From Botryococcus braunii (lineage: Eukaryota; Chlorophyta; Trebouxiophyceae), in NCBI GenBank assembly GCA_002005505.1, contig MVGU01000945.1, forward strand, positions 85,001-149,000: a stretch of 64,000 nt of DNA. Reading direction: 5' to 3'. This document shows, one piece after another, positions 45,777-55,200 of the stretch. The stretch's first letter is position 1. Every line of letters starts with the position of its first letter. Made by a program: the position numbers and the translations under genes. A model generated the notes under the pieces. That model was not told the DNA's origin. It worked only from the letters and a program-made list of their open reading frames with translations, and did not search any database.

Positions 45777-46109
45777 CTGCCAGACTCATGCGCTCCACCA
45801 TTACAATCTCTCACCTTTCTCAATGCAGGTGGAAGCAGCAGCCCTCTCTCTCTCCTGGACTCACACCTAGGTACACTACTCTGACTTTCCTAAGCTGCGC
45901 CTATCGTGTTAGACTGCACCCCATAAGCATGATTGGCTCCCAGCTCAAATTGGCTACATGCTTCCCCTGCTGCTGGCACTTCTAGCCACTACTCTCCTCG
46001 CTAACATCTTCTCCAAGCATAGCCTCCCCTGTCTCAACCTGCCTGTGCAAATCAGGGAGACCTACCAAGGGTGGCTCACTCACAAGTACCTGGCCTGAGC
46101 CAGGGTCAT
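45032..46109 (-). pseudogene. pol: Element C: truncated copia fragment (linker and RT start)
   Basis: On the minus strand it runs from the integrase-RT linker (MRKVRDCNGGAHESGS, a long ERERER run) to RT (MDIKTAFLNGKLEEEVFVTQ, YGLKQAPRAWHK) and is cut at SVMGYSVCK exactly at the LTR of element A. The right end is cut at GGTCAT by the LTR of element D. It is the same family as E and B. It has a frame break near 45284 and lacks one Pro codon in the TQPPGF motif. Confidence 0.85.
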
Positions 46110-46809
46110 TGTTGAGTTCTAAACATTATTACTGAATGCCTTGTGCTTTAAGTGATCTTCAGGTGTGTACTATTAGGATATGGGTCCATTGAGAACATAA
46201 GGTACCTTAAGACACGTTAGGTTGTGGACGATTTCGAACATAAGGTACAATCTAATCTAGATTACGCATTAGTGTGAAAGGACTCTTAAAGCTGCAATCA
46301 CCGCATAGTCGAGCAACTGGTTTGGAAAGATACTGGGCACATAAGGATGCCAGTCTTGTTCATGCAGTTGCATGTGTCTAAAGAGCAGACAGTCGTCGAG
46401 GACTGTAACTGGAGAGACACGAACTTACGGCCTGTCTGCTTGCTTACAGGTGCGGTGACGCAGGGTGTGTATTGGTAATGTGTTCATGTTTGATTGCTTG
46501 TTTGTAAGTGAACCATCTTAGTGTACAATCAAGTCTCCCAAACAGCTAAGGGACGGAGTCTTGATTGAGTATAGGAAGGTACTTGCTTTCAGCCGTCAGG
46601 AGCTTATCCGTGTGTAGATGCTCATTGACGGATCAACGTGTAACGGAACTGGTTTGGAAAGATACTGGGCACATAAGGATGCCAGTCTTGTTCATGCAGT
46701 TGCATGTGTCTAAAGAGCAGACAGTCGTCGAGGACTGTAGCTGGAGAGGCACGAACTTACGACCTGTCTGCTTGCTTACAGGATACGCCACTGGCCATAA
46801 CCTTTTAAA
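46110..46809 (+). repeat. Element D 5' LTR, long form (700 bp)
   Basis: Starts TGTTGAGTTCTAA. Contains a direct repeat of about 134 bp (46319-46452 and 46651-46784, offset 332) around a unique spacer of about 198 bp. It ends CCTTTTAAA, so the terminal CA is mutated. It matches 52189-52889 in inverted orientation. Confidence 0.9.
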
Positions 46810-46843
46810 GGTTATGGGCCCACGCCCTTCCAACTGAGCCAAG
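46810..46843 (+). promoter_or_regulatory. Element D primer binding site (initiator tRNA-Met half-tRNA type)
   Basis: GGTTATGGGCCCACGCC directly after the LTR, with CCTTCCAACTGAGCCAAG following; near-identical to element B. Confidence 0.8.
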
Positions 46844-47175
46844 GGCAGACATGAGTGCATGGCATCATGGGGATGCATCTGTACTAGGTTTGCCACGGAC
46901 TCGCCTGACGGCAAGAAGAAGTAAAAAGGAACAACTGGATATTCACTCAGAAGGCCTACCTACAGAGTCTTCAATCTCTTGGGAAGTTTTTTTTTCCGTG
47001 AAGTGACCTGAGATTATCACCCGTCGTCGATATCGTGAGACCGTCAGTATGTCCGGGTGGTCAGGCAATTGAATTGCTGAAGAATATTTTGCATATCTTG
47101 CATATTAAGGTTACATGCTAGACCTCGAAAGGGTGGAATACTTGAAAGTGCTGTGGTGTACGCCGGAAGGGTATG

Positions 47176-47265
47176 CTTAAATCAGCTGTGTCAGGCTGAA
47201 CGCTGTGAGAGGAAGTGAAGTGTATGACCAGACCTCAAACTCGTTCTTAAATCAGCTGTGTCAGG
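47176..47265 (+). repeat. 20-bp direct repeat at a deletion junction in element D gag
   Basis: The 20 bp at 47176-47195 recur at 47246-47265. Compared with element E, the second copy replaces about 75 bp of the gag N-terminus and brings TAA in frame after MTRPQTRS. Confidence 0.8.
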
Positions 47266-48681
47266 ACAGACCACTGGAGGCACTGCAGCCAGCTCGTATG
47301 CATACACGATGAACTCCTCCAATCCCAAGATGTCTACGCAGCTGAAGGCTGATCGCACTAATTTCAGGGCCTGGCGTGAAGAGCTGGAGTCCTGCGCAAT
47401 GCAAAAAGGAGCTATGGGAGCGTTGGAGACAGCCCTGCCTAAGACCGCAGAGAACACAGCAGTAAAACATTTCATTTTGCAGTCTGTCCCGTCCATGTGG
47501 CAAGACGAAGTCAAACAGCGGGGGAGCGCTTTTGACTTCATTCAGTGGATGGCAGACCGCGGCACCGGAGGGAAGGACAGGGAAATCAACGAGAAGTGGA
47601 TCAAGGGGCTCAAACAAAGCATGGTGAAGGGAGAGACAGTGCAAGAATGGTGCCACCGAGTCCTCAGTATTGCCGCCTCCCTAGAGGCCAATAACCATCA
47701 GCTGGGCGACCGCTAGATCTGCAGGTATATGTATAAGGGGCTACCTGCAGTCTTGCAGAACGACGCTTGGGCAATTACCTCTGCCAAGTCAGACCCCTGC
47801 AACATGCTGGAGACGATCCTCACTGCCATTGAGAACTTGGAGTACCAGGATATCCCGTTGGCAGAGTCAGTGCAAGTCACAGCATCAGCTGGAGCAGTTA
47901 TGGCAGCAGCAGCAGCAGCCGTACCAGCTCAGGGTGGAATCCCTGGGCCTCCCCAAGGCGCTGGAGCTGCACCGGGCGCTGGAGCAGCACCAGGAGTGGG
48001 AGCTGGAGCACCTGCTGATGGTCAGGCCCACTATGGCCCTTCTGCTCACAACGCTGGAGGCAGGGGGCGAGGGTCTGGACGTGGCAGGAGGCCAAAGGAG
48101 GAACTGGCGTGTCGCTTCTGCAACAGGACGGGACATTTCTGGAGGGAGTGCCTGGATCTGAAGAGGCTGCAAGCTCTACATGGCACAATGCAAGCTGCAA
48201 GTGCGGGCCCAGCTGCGTGGTGGGGCACTGGAGCTCCTCAGCAACAAGCCAGCTGGTGGGATGCTGGCCAGTCCAAAGGAGGCCCTCCCGTGTCAACCTC
48301 ACATGCTCCTGGATCTGTGTCCACTATCTTCCCCTTCTTCCCAGGCTGGCATCTCCCACCACCACCTCCTCCAGGTGCTGGTGAGCCTATGTTCGTTTCG
48401 TTGAATGTGCTTACCCCTACGTCTCATGGGGCTTGCAGTACCTCGTGGCTGATAGATAGTGGTGCATCGGTGCACCTTGTAAATGATCTGTCTTTACTAC
48501 ACAACCCAGTCATGCATGCCCAACCTCTCCCTCTTCATTTGGCCACTTCTGACGCCAAAGGAGGGATAGTTGCAACTGGGTCTGTGTGTCTGGTCAATGC
48601 CAAACAAGAGGTGTTTTGGCTGCATAATGTGCAGTGTGTGCCCACTGCACACACTAATCTGATTTCTGTCACAGGAGCCAT
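47224..48681 (+). pseudogene. gag: Element D Gag and protease
   Basis: MTRPQTRS is followed at once by a stop from the deletion/filler junction. The frame resumes at GQTTGGTAASSYAYTMNSSN and runs through the Gag core (FRAWREELESCAMQKGAMGA); CAG has become TAG at 47714-47716 (E has DRQICRYMYKG). It then continues through the Gly/Ala/Pro-rich region, zinc knuckle CRFCNRTGHFWREC and protease WLIDSGASVHLVND to the F insertion at 48681. Confidence 0.85.
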
Positions 48682-48885
48682 TGTAACAGGGAAAATCACA
48701 CAATGGCACGGAGACCAAGAAATAGCAATAATAGTCTGTTACAAACAGACGGCATCCACCTCATGCTCTATCTTCTCTTGTGTCTTCTTCTCGTTCCTTA
48801 TGCTCGCGACATTAGGGGCACATTCGAGACACCTACAACGCGTACACGCGCTACCAAACCGCTAGGGACCAAAACACCTATTACA
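48682..48885 (-). repeat. Element F 3' LTR (204 bp)
   Basis: Plus-strand ends TGTAACAGG and CCTATTACA. Confidence 0.95.
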
Positions 48886-48900
48886 TCCTCCCCCCTTATT
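48886..48900 (-). promoter_or_regulatory. Element F polypurine tract
   Basis: Read on the minus strand as AATAAGGGGGGAGGA, abutting the 3' LTR; it fixes the minus-strand orientation of F. Confidence 0.8.
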
Positions 48901-49981
48901 GTGAGCGTCCTCGCTCACCGAGCAAAATGAGACACGGATAGAACAGACGGGCCAAGCCCAAACTTGGGCATCCGCCACTCCCGTCAGACCCCGGCCTTCT
49001 GCCGTCTATGCGGGGTCCCCACCATATAACAACAATACAGACAAACAAGGCAGGCACACATGCAAGCAAGTCCCGTCCAAGTCCAAGTCCAAGTCCAGCT
49101 TACACAAACAACTCCATGACATGACAAGCATAAAATATCTTAACCGGTTCAATCAAGCATTAATTATCCTCCTGGATGGATCCCATTGTCACTGCTGGGG
49201 CACATTCATCTCATCCACCAGGCATGCACAGACTAGGGGCGACTCCCTCGTTGGCCCAGCCCCTTCCATTCGTCTTCGGGAGTCTTAACTCCTGGAGAAC
49301 CCCTCTTCGGCGACTCCGTTGGCACACACAGAGCCTTCCCCCAGTGACTAAGGGATGCCAGAGGGCCCACCCGACCTGCCAAGCCCCTCCCGTAAGGACT
49401 TGTGGTTTAACCCCAGGAGCCCCGCTAGCCCCCTTAGAACATCGACGTACGCATGCGTAACTAGTGTTAAGCTTGTTTGGTACCCCACTGAACAAAACCA
49501 CAAGGGTCACCGAGTAGCAGGGGCCCCTACTCCCAGTGCATCGTAAAGCCCTGACACGGAGAGAAACTCCCCGGGTACCTGCTGAAGGAGAACTGAATGA
49601 CGAGCACGCAGAACCCCTCCTGCCACCGCAGTGCAGTTGGCATTTTAGCAGGCACCTGTGAGGGGCAAAACACCCTTTGTCAGTATGGCTAGACTCCGCC
49701 CCTGCGTACTTGCTCAGCGAAGTAAGGGTTAAGAAAAAGTATGAGAGAGAGAGACTCCTCTAGTCTAGGGATAAAACTAACTCTGTCCTCGTCGATGCTT
49801 CAGGCCTGTAAATCCTACGGGACGTGCCAAGGCCTACCGTTTGACACGGGTCCGGCCTCCCCATGCACAGGTCAGCATGCAGCAATCACAAGCAAGGCAA
49901 CCGTGAGCTCCCATTCGCTCAGACCATGCTGACAAGTGCATGAATCAACACAGAGCAATATCAAAACAAATACTTACCATA
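48901..49981. other. Element F non-coding 3' region
   Basis: About 1.1 kb between gag and the polypurine tract. Open frames on both strands are short and unlike pol. A short hairpin (GTGAGCG-TCCT-CGCTCAC) lies at about 48900-48917. There is no trace of degraded RT, so pol may never have been present in this copy's lineage. Confidence 0.6.
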
Positions 49982-50695
49982 TTACCAACGCTTCTTCTTG
50001 AGGCCAGTCTGATCAAAGTAATCTTTTGAGGGGCAGACACTCTGCTTATGCCCAAAGCCAGTACACTTATGACAACGCAGCACATAAGGTAGCTCTGTGT
50101 CTGCTCGGCGCTTGAAGTTTACCGCTGCAACTGCCAAATCTGACACATCGACGACGGGAGGCGACACGACAAGCGTCTCTGCATTTTTCTTGTCTGCAAT
50201 GTGCTGTGTCTTCACTTCAGCTGATACCCCTGCGTCATACCGAGCTGTATACTGAAGAAGAGCTGCCAAAGTCTGAAAGTCTTCTCCTGTGGCCGGGTTA
50301 AGGGTGACTGCACTCTTCAGGTAGGGGGCCAGCCCCTTTTTGAAGAGGTGGACCTGGTCTTGAGCCGAGATAGTGTACTCCGTCGAAACATCCCCTACCA
50401 AAGACATGAAGTCTTGCGTGTACTCCTCAAGGGTACCCGCCATTGACGCAAAATCTAGCTTATGCCGTGCAGTGCGTGCATGATCAGCGGAGTCGTACAC
50501 CATTGCCATGGTTCGCTTAAAATGAGGCCACGAAACTCGGTCTGCAGGTTCCATAGACATTGCAAAAGATAACCATGTTTTGGTCGGCCCGGCACTAAGC
50601 CGCTGAACCGCCGTATGAACCTTGTTTTCCTCCGCGGTTTTGTTGAGCGTGAAATACGACTCAGCAACCCCAACCCAATGGTGAAAAGTCATCAA
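49982..50695 (-). CDS. gag: Element F Gag with CCHC zinc knuckle (Ty3/gypsy type)
   Basis: 237 residues. Residues about 1-150 look like the retrotransposon Gag fold: AVQRLSAGPTKTWLSFAMSM, then WPHFKRTMAMVY, TLEEYTQDFMSLVGDVS and QDQVHLFKKGLAPYLKSAV, with the usual W...F...F...EY...F...L...F..GL pattern. CHKCTGFGHKQSVC at about 208-221 is a CX2CX4HX4C knuckle that binds RNA. The tail is basic (GLKKKRW). The frame is fully open although the element has no enzymes, which suggests Gag is the selected product. The first codon could also be a second Met two residues in. Confidence 0.85.
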   Translation of the reverse strand: MMTFHHWVGVAESYFTLNKTAEENKVHTAVQRLSAGPTKTWLSFAMSMEPADRVSWPHFKRTMAMVYDSADHARTARHKLDFASMAGTLEEYTQDFMSLVGDVSTEYTISAQDQVHLFKKGLAPYLKSAVTLNPATGEDFQTLAALLQYTARYDAGVSAEVKTQHIADKKNAETLVVSPPVVDVSDLAVAAVNFKRRADTELPYVLRCHKCTGFGHKQSVCPSKDYFDQTGLKKKRW

Positions 50696-50787
50696 CGAAG
50701 GCTAAAAAATACGAAGTTTACCCATGATTGAAACGGAAAGACAAAACAAAACGCACGAAGGTCGAGTACAGTCCGACGATCGGCAAC

Positions 50788-50807
50788 CAATCGCCGATAC
50801 CAGAAAG
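50788..50807 (-). promoter_or_regulatory. Element F putative primer binding site
   Basis: On the minus strand, five bases after the 5' LTR, TGGTATCGGCGATTGG. TGGTATC would pair with a tRNA 3' end (GATACCA), so F is primed differently from the copia elements around it. The match is short. Confidence 0.5.
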
Positions 50808-51011
50808 TGTAACAGGGAAAATCACACAATGGCACGGAGACCAAGAAATAGCAATAATAGTCTGTTACAAACAGACGGCATCCACCTCATGCTCTATCTT
50901 CTCTTGTGTCTTCTTCTCGTTCCTTATGCTCGCGACATTAGGGGCACATTCGAGACACCTGCAACGCGTACACGCGCTACCAAACCGCTAGGGACCAAAA
51001 CACCTATTACG
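50808..51011 (-). repeat. Element F 5' LTR (204 bp)
   Basis: Same as 48682-48885 except for one internal A/G difference and the last plus-strand base (G instead of A), which breaks the terminal TG. Confidence 0.93.
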
Positions 51012-52188
51012 GCCATTCAGGATGGAGCATCATTCCTCACTGAGAGTGCAGGTGGGTACACGACCATGAAAGGCCCAGCATGCTGGTATGGTCAGATAGC
51101 CAGAGAGCGAGGGCTGTTTTTTTTAGAATGGGTGTGTCCAGTCAAGAGCCAGCATGCTGCGCAGCCACAGTCCAGTCCTCATGTTGCCTGGTATCATGCC
51201 AGGAAAGGGCACGTGTGTACAGATAGACTAATGTGGCATGCAAGGTTGGGTCATTTTGGGGTTAAGAGTATGACAAGGTTGGACAACGAAGATCTGGTAA
51301 CTGGGATCAATGTGTCCCTTGCTCCATGCTCAGAGTGTCCTCCCCAATGTGAGTCATGTATACAAGGGAAACACTCTCGCCCCCCCTTTCCAGCTTCCTC
51401 TAGGCCTGCAGAGAGTGTGTTAGATAGAGTGCATGTGGACACTGTGGGGGCCATTTCACCAGCTGTCATCACGGGAGAGCGTTTTTGGGTTACCGTGGTT
51501 GATGAAAAATCCCCTCTGATAGCCTCATTGGCAGTGAAGTCGAAAGAAGCCATTCCCAAGGCCCTCATTGAGCTCTTGAAGTACGGGCAGACATTTCATG
51601 AGAAAGTGGTGAAGTGTGTGAGATCTGATAGAGGGACAGAATTTCTGAATCATCTGCTCAAAGAATTTTGTGCTCAGCAGGGCACTAAAATGGAGACCTC
51701 AGCTCCATCCACGCCTCAGCAAAATGGACTTGCTGAGCGCATGAATCGGACTCTGAAGGAGCGCACAAGGACCCTGTTGGTGCACGCTGCAGCAGACCCT
51801 TCCTTGTGGAAGGAGGCACTGGAGTCTGCCACCCTGCTTTACAACGTGGGCCCCACCACAGGCAGGCCTCTGACCCCTACTGAGATGTTCTATGGGGTAA
51901 AGCCTGATGTTGCTTCCTTGCGCACATGGGGCTGTGTGGCACATGTTCACATTCCCCCAGGTCAGCGGTCTGTATTTGGACCAAAGACCATTCCAGGCAT
52001 GTTCACTAGGTATTGCCCACAGTCTAAGGCCTATAGAGTGTACGTAGGCAATGGTGTATGGAAAGAGAGCAGGGACGTTACATTCCTTGAGAATTTGAGA
52101 GGGGGGAGAGAGTGGGTATGTCTAAGGTGCAACCTGGATCCCCTCAATGGCTCTCAGGAGCGTCCTCGCATGGCAGTGGAGGCAATTC
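51012..52188 (+). pseudogene. pol: Element D pre-integrase and integrase
   Basis: Resumes at AIQDGASFLTESAGGYTTMK, then WHARLGHFGVKSM, CSECPPQCESCIQGKHSR, VDTVGAISP, VRSDRGTEFLN and STPQQNGLAERMNRTL. The integrase D, D and E residues are kept. The frame is lost near 52100 in the linker and the element is cut at 52188. Confidence 0.85.
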
Positions 52189-52889
52189 TGTAAAAGGTTA
52201 TGGGCAATGGCGTATCCTGTAAGCAAGCAGACAGGTCGTAAGTTCGTGCCTCTTCAGCTACAGTCCTTGACGACTGTCTGCTCTTTAGACACATGCAACT
52301 GCATGAACAAGACTGGCATCCTTATGTGCCCAGTATCTTTCCAAACCAGTTCCGTTACATGTTGATCTGTCAATGAGCATCTACACACGGATAAGCTCCT
52401 GACGGCGGAAAGCAAGTACCTTCCTATACCCAATCAAGACTCCGTCCCTTAGCTGTTTGGGAGACTTGATTGTCCACTAAGATGGTTCACTTACAAACAA
52501 GCAATCAAACATGAACACATTACCAATACACACCCTGCGTCACCGCACCTGTAAGCAAGCAGACAGGTCGTAAGTTCGTGCCTCTTCAGCTACAGTCCTT
52601 GACGAATGTCTGCTCTTTAGACACATGCAACTGCATGAGCAAGACTGGCATCCTTATGTGCCCAGTATCTTTCCAAACCAGTTGCTCGACTATGCGGTGA
52701 TCGCAGCTTTAATAGTCCTTTCACACTAACGCGAAATCTAAATCAGATTGTACCTTATGTTCGAAATAGACCTCATCCGAACGTGTCTTGAGGTACCTTA
52801 TGTGGATAGTGGACCCGTATCCTAATAATGTACATTTGAAGATCACCTAAAGCACAAGGCATTCTATAATGTATGTTCACAACTCAACA
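52189..52889 (-). repeat. Element E 3' LTR, long form (701 bp)
   Basis: Inverted match to the element D LTR, with the same duplicated block of about 134 bp (offset about 332). Plus-strand ends TGTAAAAGG and CTCAACA. Confidence 0.9.
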
Positions 52890-52909
52890 CTTCCCCTTGC
52901 CTGCATGCT

Positions 52910-54379
52910 TTATGTGTATCTTCTCAAACCTAGTGAATCACGATGACCAACAAACACGGGCTTAGCAAGTGGCTTGGTCATAATGTCAGCCACATTTCGA
53001 GCAGATTCTACATAGAGGATATCTACCTGCCCAAGTGCCATAGCTTCCCTAGCATAGTGGAAGCTTACTGCAACATGCTTTGTGAATTTGGAATAAAGGG
53101 GGTTCCGTAAATTGGAAATGCATCCTTGGTTGTCACAGAAAATTTTGACTCTCGAAGGTGCAGCTCCAATCTCTTCCAAGCAGCCCCTAAGCCAGTTGGC
53201 TTCCTTCACAATATGGCCGGCTGCCATAAACTCGGCTTGCACAGTTGAGGTAGCAACTGAGCTATGCTTCTTGCTTCCCCAAACCACGGCACTACCATAG
53301 ACTGATAGAACATAGCCCGTGGTGGAATACCTGTGGTCCTGGTCCCCAGCATAGTCGGCATCAACATAGCCTTCTAGCTCAGGCCCCTTTCCACCCAGAG
53401 TAAGAGCTAATTCTCTCGTATCTCTCAAGTACTTCAGCACTCGAATGGCCTCATTCCAGTGTGAGGTAGTGGGTGTCATTCTATACCTTGACAACACTCC
53501 AACAGCCTGAGAAATGTCAGGCCGGGTCGTATTGGCAATATATAGCAACGATCCAATCAACTCACGGTATGGATGACCAGGTGGCAGTGGGGTACCTGCC
53601 CCATGTGACAAACCATTTGAGGACTCGGGTCTGCTGCTAGCCACGAAGTCCTTGGACTTGGGGGTATCAACCACACGCCCATCATCAGCAACACCAACCT
53701 TTTCCACAAGAGCATCAATCTTGGGAGTGCAACTCATGGAAATAGTGCTCTGAACTCTATTGCGTAGGACCTGACACCCCAGGAAATCATTCACCTCTCC
53801 AAAATCATGGATGGTGAAGTCCTTCTTCAACAACTCTTTCCCCCACTCAATCTCTGCAACCAATCTGGCAACTATGAGAAGGTCATCAACATAAACAAGA
53901 ATAAAGGACAGGTTGCCATCAGGGGCCCTCCTGATTTATACACCCGCATCACTCTTGCACACACTATACCCCATCACGCTCAACTTGTCGGTCAAGGTCT
54001 TGTGCCAAGCCCGTGGGGCTTGTTTTAGACCGTATAGTGCCTTCCTGAGCTTGCACACAACCCTCGTGTTGCCATTCTCAAATCCTGGTGGTTGGGTCAC
54101 ATAGACCTCTTCCTCCAACTCTCCATTGAGAAAAGCCGTCTTGATATCCACTTGGTGGATCTCAAGATTCTGTGTGGCAGCCACTGCCAGCACAGCCCTC
54201 CTTGCCCCATAGCTGCTGGTGGGTGCAAATACCTCCCCAACATCTATCCCATGGATCTGTCTACACCCTTGGGCAACTAACCTCGCTTTAAAGCGAGTAA
54301 CATTCCCATGTGCATCAATTTTAGTGTAGAATATCCAATGGACAGGAATAACTTTTTTGTCCATGTGGTCTGTCCACAT
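52910..54379 (-). pseudogene. pol: Element E reverse transcriptase and RNase H
   Basis: RT motifs FLNGELEEEVYVTQPPGF and LRKALYGLKQAPRAWHK, then a Tyr codon (TAC in B) changed to TAA at about 53936. After it come DFGEVNDFLGCQVLRNR and RNase H with VDADYAGDQDHRYSTTG, FCDNQGCISNL and the end LRRYT, almost identical to B. A T-run near 54350 shifts the frame before RT. Confidence 0.85.
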
Positions 54380-55200
54380 ACTCTAGAACCTCATGGGTAT
54401 CAAGGGAATCCATCTCTTCCCTCATTGCGTGTTGCCAAAAATCCCACTGAGGGGAGCATTGGGCTTCCCTCAGGTTAGATGGCACGTGAACCTTTCCCAG
54501 CTTGACATAAGGTACATTTTGTACCTTCTGCTGAGACTCTGCAGTACTGTCAGCACTCCTGGGACTGTTGTCTTTTATATCCCTCTGATCATGGTTCCCA
54601 AAATAAGGTACATTTTGTACCTTATGTTGAGATCTTGAAGTACAGCCAGAACTGCCAGAGCCCTCCCCAACTCTCTCTCTTGAACTGCCAGACTCATGCG
54701 CTCCACCATTACAATCTCTTACCTTTCTCAATGCAGGTGGAAGCAGCAGCTCTATCTCTCTCTCCTGGACTCACACCTAGGTACACTACTCTGACTTTCC
54801 TGAGCTGCGCCTACTGTGTCAGGCTGCACCCCATAAGCATGACTGGTTCCCAGCTCAACTTGGCTACGTGCTTCCCCTGCTGCTGGCACTTCTGGCCCAC
54901 TACTCTTCTCGCTAACATCTTCTCCAAGCATAGCCTCCCCTGTCTCAACCTGCCTCTGCAAATCAGGGAGACCTACCAAGGGTGGCTCACTCACAAGTAC
55001 CTGGCCTGAGCCAGGGTCATGCATGGGGACCCCTACTGAGTCCCTCCTAGCCTGGCGCTGTTCATAACGCTGATCCCTTGTGAGGGTGGTTCCTGGGGGA
55101 AGTCTATGTTGAGACTTCCCCTGGAACCTGACCCCCTCCTGCATCTTCTGCAGTTTGTCCAGCTGCGAGTGCGCTTCAGCACCCCCCCGAGCTAAATTTT
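54380..55200 (-). pseudogene. Element E integrase-RT linker
   Basis: Low-complexity linker (QNLARGGAEAHSQLDK, LPPGTTLTRDQRY) broken at a GA-repeat after CESRRER (about 54752), where B has a different GA count. Carries two ATAAGGTACA...TGTACCTT inverted motifs (about 54509 and 54604). Confidence 0.75.

Larger units (their letters stand above)
48682..51011 (-). mobile_element. Element F: non-autonomous Gag-only LTR retrotransposon (TR-GAG-like)
   Basis: 2330 bp, 204-bp LTRs differing at two positions, target duplication GCCAT (48677-48681 and 51012-51016). On the minus strand: 5' LTR (51011-50808), primer site with TGGTATC, a Ty3/gypsy-type gag (50695-49982), about 1.1 kb non-coding, a polypurine tract and the 3' LTR (48885-48682). 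There is no protease, integrase or RT. This is the layout of the short Gag-only elements described in plants as TR-GAGs. It inserted into the protease/pre-integrase junction of element D. Confidence 0.9.
46110..52188 (+). mobile_element. Element D: copia-type retrotransposon, interrupted by F and truncated at 52188
   Basis: 5' LTR 46110-46809, primer site 46810-46843, gag/protease to 48681, element F, then pre-integrase and integrase 51012-52188. It stops abruptly in the linker (after GGAGGCAATTC), where the LTR of E begins; no RT, RNase H or own 3' LTR remains. Confidence 0.9.

Noticed and set aside
50724..51010. N-terminal extension of the integrase frame across the F LTR
   Set aside because: It is element F sequence that happens to be open in phase with D; the real element D sequence resumes at 51012.
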